Below, in pieces: positions 50,151-63,700 of a DNA stretch of 64,000 nt. A model generated the notes under the pieces. The model was given only the letters and a program-made list of their open reading frames with translations. It made no database searches and was not told the DNA's origin. Within the stretch, counting starts at the first letter, position 1. The number at the start of each line of letters is the position of its first letter. The stretch comes from Membranipora membranacea (Eukaryota; Bryozoa; Gymnolaemata; Cheilostomatida; Membraniporidae): contig OU612070.1 of NCBI GenBank assembly GCA_914767715.1, positions 23,362,025 through 23,426,024 on the forward strand. The letters run 5' to 3'. The translations under genes and the position numbers were made by a program.

Positions 50151-53100
50151 GACAACTCACAATATCATCACCCTGAGTTTGTTCGAGTCAGCCAGAGATA
50201 AATCATGGACGGCAGACCTGCTTACAGCCTCAGATTCACAGGCAGACCCGGAGGATGAGGAGCCAGTGATTAGTTGTGATAAGTGTGAAAAGAATGCAGT
50301 CAGTTACTGTGCAGAATGTGACTGGAAGCTTTGCTCAAACCATGAGGAGGTGTGTTATATATTTTTGGACATTCTTATAGAGTCTTGGACGATAACAAAG
50401 TTGTATTTTTCAGTCGATGTTGGTCCAATAACAAAGACCCTTCGCGTTGTGTCTGCCCTGATTTGGCAAGCTGTCAGACTAAAAAGTGTGATCTGCACTC
50501 ATCATATCATGATATGAAAAATAACAGACTCATGGTCTCATCCGTTTAGAGTCCCCCGTTATGAGAGAATTTTCTTGTCACAACTCGTCCATAGTTTGAC
50601 ATGTATTTTTAGGACCTCATTGTCCAGCCCATGGTAGTGAACTGTGCCGCTGATTCGCAAATCTGTAAAAGCAAATATCAGATATCATATATTATTTTAT
50701 CATTTTGCCAGCTTCATCAACAGTTCTTCATAGAGGAGACAACCTCGCACAAGCTTATCTCGATTCAGAGCTATTCTACCAAAGTCAATATATACGTGAA
50801 GCCACTGTGCCCGACCCACGGAAAAGAGTATGCAATGTGCTGCAAAAACTGCTTCAATCTTGTGTGTAAAAAATGCACAGCGGACAGCAAATGTACCCCG
50901 AGTCCTGATGGTGACAAGGAAGATCAAGATAAAGGTTTGTAGTTTGTAGTTTTAAATGACCTACTGTCCAGGAAGTTTGGGACATACGCCTGGTCTGGCT
51001 TTGAGATAAGATGAGACAACAGTTTTTATTATTCAGTTTTTATTATTTATTATTTATTATCACATTCTTGTGCTACAGCTGATCGGCACTGTTGCTATTA
51101 AGTTTTCTCCCACAACTCAAATCTACAGTGACGCCTTTCATTTTCATGCTATCAACCTATTACAGGTTGGGCATTAGAAATTAGGCAAGAAGCAAACTTC
51201 AAAACTTCCAAGGTTGTGTCAGGATGCTGAGGTTGACCCGGGGACATGAGTACTTCCCTTAAAATTGGGTTGTATTCTTTACCAGGTTCTGGTCATTGTT
51301 ACCATACACTGACCGATGCTACGACTCAACTCAAGAAACATTTCGGGAAACTTTTGAGAGATTGTAGTAAGAAACTGACTGATATGTGTAAGCTGGAGAA
51401 ACAGACCTGGCAGGAGCTGGATGAGACAAATGAAGCTTGTGATGAGCTGATAGAGAAAGTGAACACCAAATCAGAAGAGCTTGTGAGTATAACAAGGGGT
51501 TTTAGTAACTGTCGTCAGAATTAGAGAAAATTTTACTTGTATTCCTGTATGAGAAGCTAACTTACCATGTGTTCAGGCATAGGTATATCGTATTGGTTCA
51601 TCAGGCTGGGTTACAGGTAGATAGAGTCTCAGTAGTACGTCTGGATCAGTCAGCCATTCAGTTATTCAGCCATTCTAAGTGTTTCCCGATGGTCCTTTCC
51701 GGTTCCATTTCAATTTTTGCTTTGGTTTATTCCTCAGTTCCCACTAAAATCCAAATCCGACTATCTGTAAAAAAATATGAGTTGTGGGATCTGAAGAATA
51801 GGCAAATGAGTTTTAAATGCTGTGTCATAGGTAGTACGTTAATATCTGATCTTTTTGCGGCGGCGTTCTAATTATTTGATGTCCATATATTTTTAGGTAT
51901 TTGCTGTCAGATCTGAACAAAAATCTTTGGTTGATGAAATTACGGCTTTCAAAACCCTTCGAAATGAAAATGTGGAGAGCCAACTGGAGGAAAACCGAAC
52001 AACTAGAGAGACAATGGCAGATGTGATGGTGGATTGTGACCAGTTTGTCAAGACAAACCACATTGTCAAGATTATTGCGGAGAAGCAAGAGAGACAATCC
52101 AAACTCCTGGGGACAATACGTATGGGGACAATACGTATTGTCCCCATTCGTGATGAACTAGCCCTTGGAAGAACAAAGATAGATCAGCATCTGTGGGAAG
52201 GTATGGATGCTTTTCAAAATCTTCTGTTAATAAAGAGGTACAAGTCAAATCAGAGGCAAAAAGCCTCAGTCACAGTTGCCTTTTTACATTTGTTTGCATC
52301 TGTATATATTAGTCCAACTTTTCCAGTTGACTTTTAATTTCCTCCTTTGATTTTGAAATTAGATATCCATATCTATGAATTCATCAATCAAATATAAAGA
52401 CAAACTCTCCTCTTTGATGGCATCTTTTCTGCTCCAGGACCATTGCTACAGCTTGCTCCTAGGTCAGAATGAAATTATGGAAAATCATTGTCAAACACGC
52501 TTTTACCACCAGACTAAATATGCAGTAAATATAAAAATAAAATTAACTGAAATAATTTCTCTTTTTACAGATTATCTGAAACGTTTTATGGACCTGAACC
52601 TTACATCAGTAGCAGTTCCGCAGCATCTGGAGTACTTAGATACTATACTAACAGGTGGAAGATGCTACGACCTACAATTCGTAAATGGAAATTTAAGACT
52701 GGGAAACCATGATGGCGTCAGAATCTATACAAGATACAATAATGGTTTTAAAACCATCTTGCCGACTAGCCATGTCTTCTCAATTTCTAGCGTCCCTGGA
52801 AATGCTGAGTGAATGTACTTTGTAGTAGGAAACAGAAAAGACACCAAGACTGTTTATGAGTTTTTAACCAAGCAACCACGAAAAAGTCCTACTGAGCTGT
52901 TCAGCTTCCACCATGATGGCGATATCGTAAGCCGCATGGCAGCTTCCGAGTCGTTTGTAGCAGCAACAGGCCATCAGGAGCTGATCATCTTCAATCTCAA
53001 AACTAAAAAGCAGCAAATCTTCAAAACAAGATACTCTCCAGAACAGCTTCATTTCATTTCCGATGACTTACTTCTTATTACTGGTGGATAAATTACATTA

Positions 53101-54212
53101 AAAAGGCTGAAATTTGAGGATGGGTCCGTGCAACAAGAGGCAATCTGGACCAGCAATGACCTCATTGGAATAAGTGGTGTATGCACGACTGACAATGGAC
53201 TGATTGCTGTACAGAAAAGCAGTGTCAAAGCGATCCATATTCTATCACCTCTAGGTAAGATCCAGTCATATTTGTACTGATTGAGGCACTGTGGAATAGA
53301 TCTACCAGAAGTTTTGGAGGCTGGAACAAGCTATCATGAAAAGCTCCCCAAATACTATACATTGTTGTAATTGTACATATCATCAGTCAGGAGTGGTCTG
53401 ACGGTTAAGGGTAAGGACTTGTGATCTTATGATCATTTCTGATTTGGCACTGGCAAGCCGTTCATCCTAGCCAGGTCTTTTTGGATCAGGACCATAAATA
53501 CAGGAGGTCTACTGTGTGCTTGCACGCAGTATGAACATCTCCTCTGCCTGCCTCTGCAGAATAGGGTATAGGTTGTCTACCCACACAAGACCGTATAATA
53601 GGTCGGTCAAAAAGAAAGACCTAGTGTATAGACAATAGAGAAAATCACGACATCATATATTGTATCACATATCATGAAATATAATATTTAACTTCAACCT
53701 CAATTACAGAGGGTTCTCAAATTACTTGAACAGAAGTTTTGAGAAATGTTTCTTATATGAGTTTCTCAGAAATTGGCCAGAAACTATTAACTGACATCCA
53801 TCGTTACTATCCATGCCAGCCATGCCACCAACTTTGGTCACTTATATAAATTGTCTCTTACGTGCTATATAACCTATGCTTTCCAATAATAGCAATAATG
53901 TTATGGGTGTTCAGCCTTTGTCTTACTTGGCCTGGCACACCCTGGTAGCTAAAGACCCTGCCAAGTTCAGACAGCTACCAAATCTACCATACCTACCTGT
54001 CTTTTGCTGTTACCTATAAAGACGGACATAATGAGAGTCATCACATTTTTAAACTTTGGTATTTGGTGTAAGTTTGTTTTATAGGTAAAACTCTGAGAAC
54101 ACTAAGACATGACGCGCTACTGGTCAGTTGGGGCGGAATCAGCATCCATGGAGATATCCTGGCTGTAGCTTGCCCTGAGCAAGATAAGTTCCAGTTGTTC
54201 AGATTGTATTGA
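50151..54212 (+). pseudogene. RBCC-like gene D (B-type), RING exon missing, two stops in the propeller exon
   Basis: Exons 50151-50349, 50712-50934, 51286-51482, 51897-52200, 52571-53254 and 54085-54212 correspond to exons 2-7 of gene B, with all splice sites and phases kept. B-boxes (CDKCEKNAVSYC.., CPTH..CCKNC..CKKC) and coiled coil are intact. The acidic linker is shorter than in B. Exon 5 carries a 15-base in-frame insertion that makes a perfect 22-bp palindrome (52124-52145). The propeller exon has an in-frame TGA at 52810-52812, where B has CAT (NNEHMYF), and a TAA near 53089, after ITGG. The RING exon is absent upstream. If transcribed, the product would end inside the propeller. Confidence 0.82.
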
Positions 54213-55336
54213 CAGTAATACTCAGCAAAGAGTCCTTCACAGTCACAGGAGGGGACAACTTATCTTAATACATATTTCAAACATTTGACTTGACCCCAAT
54301 GGCCTTTTATGTCATTCTTGATGGGCAAATAGTTGATAAAAATTACTACACTAAATTAGTCTCACTCTGCAACTCCAGCCTCATTTCTACCTGATCAACT
54401 GTCAGCACATATTGCTAAATGTTCGGCAATTAACTCATCGCCCATCGCATGTCTTTACTGGTGTCTACAGTAATTGCATTTATATAAATCATGAGGTGTA
54501 CGTGACTCAGGGTAGATCCCTGCTGATGACTGACTTGTAAATTGCAATGAAATTGGGGTTCTGAACAATTACATAGTTGTTTGTACCGACGTCTCTTCTC
54601 TACCACTACCACATGCACAGATGAACCTTCCTTCGGGCCAACTACCATACCTACTCCCCATATCAAAGTGTTACAGTGCAATGCCACCCCTTTTTAGTAT
54701 GCGTGTCAGTGTTGCCAATCCATGAAGCAGATCAGTCCAAGCCTGCATACTATGTTACTTCATCTCGACTGGTGAGCCATTGTAATATTGCTGTTTGCCC
54801 TCACTGACTTTCTGACTTCACTAAAGTTTCTAATGATTTATCAGCCTCGATGAGAACTTTTAAATAAAAAAGTAATTGACCATATTATGTATTTTGAAAC
54901 CTGTATTTGTCCAGTGACCACCTTCAATGTTATCATAATAGTAACTTAGCTTTGTTGAATATCCAGTATTATAGGACAAAAATAATGTGTGAAAATACAA
55001 GACTATGATGGAATGGAGGTGAAAATAAAGGGTAAAGAACATAAAAATTAAGTGCTAGGTACAGAAAAAAAACATAACACCTTAATCATAGTTTTAATTA
55101 CTTTATTTTTGCTTTGCAGAACATTGGGTTAGATTTAAACATAGAAACGGTCATTGCATCTGTTTGTATGAATTATAAAGGGGTGATAAATAATTTTACT
55201 AGTCAAAATTCTTAGCCAATGTGTTCACTCTGATTGATTGATTAGCCAATCAGAGCGAACACCTGGCTAGAGATTCTGTTTTATATTTTAAAATAGTAAG
55301 GGAGACAACTCTATCATGTTGTTGTGAATAAGAGAT
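54213..55336. other. Spacer between RBCC gene D and EF-hand remnant 2
   Basis: Alignable with 27555-28748 apart from indels; no tRNA-like unit or gene recognised. It shows that genes D and B sit in duplicate blocks. Confidence 0.5.
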
Positions 55337-57720
55337 TTAAACATAATGATCCTCTACATCAGAGTCCACATGTACGTGGTGATCGTGTTGTATATGCATA
55401 CTTCTGATAATATCTGAACACATAGAGAAGTTATCACTATCCAGACTGGTCACATCATCATGTGGTTTATTAGTACCTCCCACGGCGTCTGGGCTGGTTG
55501 TTTTGCCTTATTTATCATGGTATCTTTCTATGACAACATCGGCAGCGCTAGGGGAGGCGTTACTGCAAGGATCGCGGAGATTTGTAGCAGGTGGGGTTTT
55601 CTTGTTGTTATTATTGTCAGTCTTTGATTTCTCCGGGATGACTAGCTTTCCACCAGTAAAGGCTCGAGACTCATTCTGCAGAGGTCGAAGTTCAGCAGCA
55701 GAGGTGACACTCTTTCTTGGCAGGCTGGCAGTAGGAGAGGTAGGTGAGTACGTGTCAAACTTTATCACTTCTTTACCCGACGGGGCTGACTGAATAATTC
55801 TCCTACCAACCACACCAGCCAGCGGCGATTGTTTCAATACCTCTTTCCTATTGTGAATAAGAACCATAACAAACTACAGTCATATGTGCATCAAATTTCC
55901 TGGAGCACTTGCAAAACCATAGAAAAGCAGCTAAGTGGTTCTTCTTTCCACAAATATCGATCCACTTTGACGTTGATCGAAAAAAACTGCTGTCATAAAA
56001 AATAGGAGTTATGTGCCTAATGTCAGTGGAAGGACAACCCTAAATAAACTTAGGAAGACAATATTATCTTGCATCATTACAGAATATAAGGCAGCATACT
56101 TTTTGATCATAGCTTTGCGCGCTGCTGCCGCTGCTTTTTTCTGTTAATAGCTAGGAGCTCGGCTGACGGGTGAGGCTAAGATACGCTTGATTGGACCCAT
56201 ACTATCCATGTTATGACTGAACTGTATACCACTGGCCCCTTCCCCAGCATCCTCATCCAGATGTGGTCCAGTCATCACATATGCAAACTGTAATATAGAA
56301 TCACAATAATATGTTTTGATACAGAACACAACAAAACTGGTGATCCCTTGCATGAAATAGAGCCAATGCCAGGTCACTGAAAATACCTATTGAGATATGA
56401 TGAAAGTGAAACTGAATTAATTTACATTCACTTTATATCAATGGGTAGTTTCATGAAAGTACCATCTGACCTGGCATTGGCTCCCCCCTACCAGCCAATC
56501 AGAGCCAACGCATTGGCTAATAATGAAGTCGTAGTGCGTCTCAACAATTCAATAATTAAAACATGTGGGTTAAAACAGATGTGGGTTAAAAGCTCTGTCA
56601 ATGTCCGAGGACTTGGAAATAAAGGTACTTTAAGGGTGCGGGCCATTTTCCTGGGGCATCGAATATTCATCACGGATATAAGTTAATATATGTGCTATGT
56701 TACAGTTTCAGGAAGTTCAATGAGTTATTATATCATGAATGATTGCAAAAAAAACTTGTTTTAGAAGGTGATTCAAATTTATCTTACTACAAGGATATAT
56801 ATTATAACATATAATATGATATTTTATAGATTGAGCTTACAATAATGAAACAATAATAATATAGAGGTAGGGAATAATGAATGATTAAATTGACCGCATT
56901 AGATTTGTTGAATGATAGCTACAATAATTATAGCGGGTGCAACATTTACATCAATTATTCTACATAAACCTGTGTATAATTATGTCTAGATCATAGTTGC
57001 ATGAAGTCCATGTTATATACGCCCGTGAAATCAGGTTAACTTAGCTACATTACATGTTAAATGTTACATATTAGTTGCACTCATGAGGCCTGGGGAAAAT
57101 TAAGAATGAGTGACTGCTGATAACTTGTTGAACAAGAAAAGTTCAAAGTTAGTTTTACCATCGAAGTCAATCTCTCCACTTCCATCCCTGTCAAAGTGGT
57201 CCAGAATCTCATCAACTTCAGTCAGTCAATCAGTAAGAGGTTCACCCAACTTCCGAAGGATGTAGGCAAATTCTTTTCGGGATAAGGCACCACTGCCGTC
57301 CTGTTGAAATATTAACATGTGGTGTATAACTTGACTGAGATGAGTAACCAGTCAGTTTATATGCATAATATGTAGACCATAATGCAATGCAAACGCAGAT
57401 TGAAAGTAAGAACTCCTTTAATCATTGCTATCACAACATTTTCCAAATAAATTGAACAGAAATAAAAAGATAAGTTCTGCTATATGAATGGACGCACTGG
57501 TCCCCAATTAATCAGTTCAATGTAGCAATCATGCTTAACAGCCTCTAACACACACTTCTTAGAGGATCGAAGGCAAAATTACAAAGCATCTAATCGGCTT
57601 TAAGTTCTATCAATCAATGCTCGCTCCCTAGTCTGCGCCTTACCCTGTCAAACACTTTGAAAGCTTCTTTAATGTCATCTACAGACTCCTGATCATTCCA
57701 CTTTAGATACATCAGGAACA
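55337..57720 (-). pseudogene. Calmodulin-like EF-hand gene with disordered tail, remnant 2
   Basis: Minus-strand exons: about 57720-57644, 57300-57159, about 56290-56098 and about 55855-55337. The first two spell an EF-hand pair: SVDDIKEAFKVFDR joined to DGSGALSRKEFAYIL, then LGEPLTD, an in-frame TGA, LTEVDEILDHFDRDGSGEIDFD. This matches the C-terminal lobe of calmodulin-like Ca2+ sensors. Further damage: the exon 3 acceptor reads TACAG where remnant 1 has TAGAG, shifting the phase; a TAA follows SRAPSY; another TAA follows ERYHDK. The 5' end, with the first EF-hands, is cut off where RBCC exon 5 of gene E begins. Tail and Ala/Lys stretch match remnant 1. No intact copy is in the window. Confidence 0.78.
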
Positions 57721-57736
57721 GGTTACCGTGCTTCAG

Positions 57737-60700
57737 ATGTTGGCAGTCAGATCTGGTAGGCAAACACTGATCAAGAATATAACTGCATATAAAACCCGCA
57801 AGACTGTAAAAGTAGAAAGCCATCTAGAGGGTATCCGCTCACATCGAGAGACATTGGGAGACATGATGGTAGACTGTGATCAGTTTATCAAATCAAACCA
57901 TGTGGTCAAAGTTGTTGAGGGAAGGAAAAGAAGACGTTTAGAACTAGAGGAATCACTGGGGACGCCATTCAGATCTGTTGAATTTGCGCAAGGAAGAGCA
58001 CAAATTGATTTACGTCTGTGGGAAAGTATGATAAAATGCTTGGAACTTACCCGAGAGCTTCTTACGCATCTCTTATTTTTCACCATCATGTCTTGTAAAA
58101 GTGATCAGATCAACCAGTAATATATTATTCAAAATCATTGCCATGTTACATGCCTATAGTTTTTGTATCACCCTAGTGGAGTAAATGTTTGTGGGAGTTA
58201 GTTCAACCAGTTAGTGGCTCACTCTATGTTAGCTAGCACCTAGTTTGGCTAGTTGAGGTCACAGTAAAAAGGGTGAGTAAATGTTAGCTAGCTTTAAGGT
58301 GAGCTTATTCCAGCATGTGCGAAATGGCCATTTTTCAATCTCTTGTGAATATTTTACTCTTCTAGGATACATGGCAACAATCAATATGGTGAATGTTGTC
58401 TACAGGGTACAGCTGTCACATTTTTTTTCAAGATTATAAAATCCTTATATATTTTTCATCTCTTCCTGTAGATCTGATGAAACATTATATGAGCTCGAAC
58501 TTCACTTCAGTAGCAGTACCGCAACATCTGGAGTTCTTAGACTCTATAAAAGTGACTGAAGGATGTTACGACCTTCAATTCCGCGGTAATGCAGATTTAC
58601 AACTAGCATGTTATAGGGGTATCAAAATTTATTCAAGATACAACAACGGTGTCAAAACACTATTGGAACAGAAAACTGTCATCTCATTGGCAAAAAATCC
58701 TGGCAATAATACCCATCTATATTTCATGACAAGGGGGACAAACACAGATCCAAGAGCTGTCTATGAGTATGATACTCATCAACCAAAGCAGACACCAACT
58801 GAGTTGTTTAGCTTCCACATCAACCGTGGAATATTCGTCAACATCACAGCATCCAACTCAATGATCGTAGCTACAGATGACCAAGAGCTGGTAATCTACC
58901 ATCTCAAAACTAAGAAGCAGAATGTTGTGAAATTCGGCTTCAATCCGGGATCAGTGCATTTCATTTCGGACGAGTTGCTCCTTGTAACTGAGTTGGGAGG
59001 TAATTTACATTTGTTAAGGTTGATAGATGACAACTTTTGTATACAACATGAGACAATTTGGACCAGCAATTACCTTCCAGGAGCACTAGGAGTTTGCACT
59101 ACTCACAATGGACTGATTGCTGTGAGCAGTATTCGTGACAAAGTGACCTACATACTATCACCACTAGGTATGAAACGGTCACATTCACTGTTTAAAACAG
59201 TAGCAGACATGTAAAAAATGAGGTATTATTTTATATTATGGAGGAAATTCATAATAATAATAATAACAGTAATAATAATAATGATTTAAAACATCCGTCC
59301 AGGAAAATAATCTCTGCCAAATAAACAGTGTATATATTCCAGCAATCAATTGAAGTAATCGAGGGTCATTTTTTTTTTTTTTTTTTTTTTTACACTTTTA
59401 TTGGCAGTCTATTTCATTCCAGTAGTGGAATGTTTTCCGAATAGTGCCAAAAAAAAAAGGAAAAGGAAAAGAGAAAAAAAAAGGAAAGCTTGAGACTGAA
59501 GATGAGTTAAAATGTTTCAGTAGTGAGGTGGAAATAGATAGGATGACTTTGAGAAGGGAGAAAATAAAAATGTTAAGATAATTTCATTATAGTATTGTGC
59601 AGAGGCAAAACTTGTTGCAGAGATAAAAAGATAATGTTATAATTGAAACAAAAGATATTTGAATACGCCAGATTTAAATGATGTTACTTTGCTCAGTGAG
59701 CGTATTGACAAAGGAAGATTATTAAAAGATGAAGCAATTGCAATGTTTAGTTTATCATTAGGAGGTAAAATAAGAAAATTATCTCGCTTGGGGTATCTTC
59801 GATTTCTAGAAAGAAAAAGATCATTAATATAGCTAGGTGTGTTGTTATACATAATTCTGTAGGCATAGAGAGAACTAAAATATATAAGAAGACTAGGAAG
59901 TGGCAATATTTTTAAAGTACGACATAAGAAAAACGTATTTGATAATTGAACTGGATTGTAATGAATATTTGCAATAATTCTTAGCGCAGCTTTCTGATAA
60001 ACATAAAGTGAATCTAGCTGATATTTTGGACTGATATTCAAGAAAAATTGTATTCCATTTATGATGTGGCAATGTATGAATTGAAAGTAAAACTGTCTGG
60101 CTGATTGTGTGGTCAAAAATGTTCTGCATAATTGTAACAAATTGGTATTTTTTTGTATTTTAGTTTTTATTAATTCAATATGATTATCAAATGACATCGA
60201 ATCACTAATTGTAAATCCGAGTAGTTTAGTGGTAGATGATTGTAACAGGGTGGTATTGGAGAATTTTAAATCAAATTTATGTTTTGCATTGCCAAAAACA
60301 AGGTAATGGGATTTTTTTATATTTATTGTCATCCGATTATTATAGCACCATTCTTGGATGACACCCAAGTCACCCCTACAATGTTGCTCCAGAGACTGTG
60401 GATCTTTCTGATGGCATATAAATACAGTATCGTCTGCATACGCATAAGCAGTTGAGGACAGGGGTAAATTTAACATATCATTTATGAACACAAGAAATAA
60501 AGTTGGAGCTAAAATTGAACCCTGTGGGACACCTATGTTAATTGGTTTTTTTTCTGAAGCAATTTGATTATAAAATACATATTGTTGCCGGTCATCAAGA
60601 AATGATTTTATCAACTTCAATGAGGGACCAATTATTTTATAAGAAGCGAGTTTATTAAACAAGATATCATGGTTTACACAGTCGAAAGCCTTACAGAAGT

Positions 60701-63700
60701 CCAAGAACATTCCTATAACACACCTATTTTTTTGCTTTTGGTGGAGCACATCTGACACCACTTTATGTACAGCATCAGAGCAAGAGTAATTACTTCTGAA
60801 TCCTGATTGAAGAGGGTGAATAGCTTTTATGTCAGTCAGGAAAGTCATTAAACATTTATTTATATGTTTTTCAAAAATCTTTGACAATATAGGCAGAATC
60901 GATATAGGTCTGTAATTTGATGGATCATTCGGATCTCCACCCTTAAAAACAGGGGTTACTCTAGCTGTCTTCCAACATTTGGGGAAATCACCCTCAATAA
61001 GAATCTGATTGAAGATATCGGTCAATATATAAACGACAAAAGGGAGCGTCTTTTTAAGCATCATAACTGAGATACCATCAGGACCAGTCGATTTCTTATC
61101 AGAAAAAGATTTGAGATATAGGCAAATTGATGCAGGAGTAAATCTTTTAAAGTTAGACAAGAATTTTTCCTGAGAGTTTGTAGGTAGTAGATTATCTCTG
61201 ATTTCAGGGGTATTTTTTGAATGATTTTCCTTTTTAAACCCATGACCTAGTATATCAGCGATTGTTGAGAAATGATTGTTCAGGTCTTTGCTGGTAAGAG
61301 TTGAAGAAGAACTAGAAGACTTATTCTTTGTCTTTCCGATGTTGAGGGCGTCCCAAATTGGTTTTGTATTATTATTTGCTGAGTTTTTAACCAAACCAGA
61401 AAAATACGTCTTCTTTTTTTTGTTTATAAGATTTGTAACTAAATTTCTCTGCTTTTTGTAATCATCCCAGTTTTGAGAGCGTTTTAGTGAATCCCTTATT
61501 TTCATTTGTCTAGAGACTTCAATATCAAGCCATGGTGGTAAAACTTCTGTCTTTACAAAACGAACTTTCCTCCTAACATTTAGACTAATTTTCTCCAAAA
61601 ACAACTGATTGAAACTTTCTATCATCTCACTAGATGACCTGAGATATCGAATGATATCCCAATTAACATCTGAAAAAGATCTGCGTAAATTTTCTGGGGT
61701 CATTCTAGAAAAGTCATTGAAGCTTATTTTGAATTTTTTTACACTTGGGACAACACCTATTTTTCTTATGCTATATGTGAGATAGTGATCACTTACAGCT
61801 GTTTTTAATACTGAGGTATGTCGTAAGTTACAATCCTTATTTGTGTAAATATGATCAAGCAGGCTAGATGAATTTTCGCTGACACGTGTTGGCTCATTCA
61901 CCATTTGTTTGAAAGAGAATCTGGAGAAAATTGGTAGCCATTTTTTCTTTCTGCTATTTTCCAAGAGATTTACATTAAAGTCACCAAGAATGATGACTTC
62001 CTCTGTGTGCTTGGTGCAACAATCTAGGTAAAGTCTCAAAGAGTCATTCCAAGAAATTAATGAGTTCGGAGGACGATAAATGAAGGAAATTAAGAAAGCA
62101 TGAGATGCTTTATGGCGAATTTTGATGGTAATAGATTCATCAATTATGTGATTGAAATCATTGATTAATTCATATTGAATACCCTGCTTTATATAACATA
62201 TTATACCACCTCCAGGTCGAGGTTTCCTATCTCTTCTTAACATATCATATGATGGAATTTGATAAAAAGAATCTGGTTTGTTTCCATCCAGAAAAGTCTC
62301 GCTTAAACCAAAGATTGAAAAATTGTAAGTAGACAATATGTGTCTCACTTCATCAATTTTTGAAGTGATTCCACGAATATTCAAATGGGCAAAAGAAAAA
62401 CGATTTTTGATCACTTTTAAAGTGTCAAAATTAGGTTGAGAAAAATTTGTATTGAAAGGTTGGCTTGTTGTTTGGAGCTTACTCATCTATATGTCTTGTG
62501 GTGTTCCTTTTATCTCCTGGTGTTTTCAATGATAGTATAATATTGTACATTGAAGGGAATTTGATTTTCCCTATCTCCATAGCTTTCTTTGTCTCATTCT
62601 CCGACTGGAACTGGATACTGATGGCACGTAGTGGTCTGTCATCTCTATCCCTCAGTCTCTTGACGCAAAGTGCTCTAAATTCATGGTTGACATCTCTCAA
62701 AATGTCCTCTTCTCCAAATGCCAATGGCACATTAGGGACAATCAGGATGTTTGTAGGTTTTGCTACAGTGTGCCTCATTGATGATCCACCAAGGAAATTA
62801 GTTTTCCAGCCTTCAATTATACGTGTTCTCTGTGTATCATCTTCAATTTGTATGATAAACTTACACCTATCCGGGTATTCTCTACTAAATTGATATTTGT
62901 TTATAATTGTAATATCCATTGGTCCAAAAACTTTGCACAAGTGCAATCTTATTTCATCTTTTTCTATTTCTTGCGGTCGTGCCAAGTTATGAAGAACAAT
63001 ACATTTCTTCCAGTTGAAGATAGATGTTGTTTTATTTTGGTTGTTATATTTCGTTTGTTCTCTCCGCCATTGGATTGGCTCATCTTTTTTTTCGGTGTTG
63101 CTCCTGGTGTTCTGGTGTACGATATTACGTTTGAGCACATCAGAGGCGAGGACTTTATGATTTTTCAACTCATCTGTCATGCTCTTCATCTCTGTAGAGA
63201 GGACTTTTATGTCCTCTCCTAAACATGACATTTTTTTTTCTATGTTTATGGTGTTATCACTGTATTTCCCTTCTAAGAGTTCCAATGTTTTTCGCAAGTA
63301 TGCGACATCACTCGTTAAGGTTTTGACTTGGAGTGCCAGGTACTTACAATTAGTACACTCCGATGTAGTCATTGTTGGTGCTTGATGAGATGATTTACTA
63401 AAGGTACAAATACCAGTGTCTGAGGTACTATTACCAATATCAAAGTTTTTGTTGATGATACCCTTCAATGGCGATCTACTTCTTGACTTGCTGCTTTCTA
63501 GCTCGTCCAATGCGTCAACGTACTCCTGCTCAAAATCTACCCAGGTACATTGTACTCCTGCCTTGTTCAAATATCGCTCAGCATTTTCAAGGGTGCGAAA
63601 ACCCTTGAATGATGCGCCACTGACTTTATTCACTGAGTCGTTACATTTAAGCCAGTTTTTAAAAATACCTGTTGTCTTTCCTGTGGCAACAGCATAGAAT

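Noticed and set aside
53395-53480. Possible tRNA or SINE (TGGTCTGACGGTTAAGGG resembles a box A)
   Set aside because: No box B at a suitable distance.
63416-63697. Plus-strand frames over the LINE ORF1 and ORF2
   Set aside because: Shadows of the two long minus-strand frames with recognised domains.
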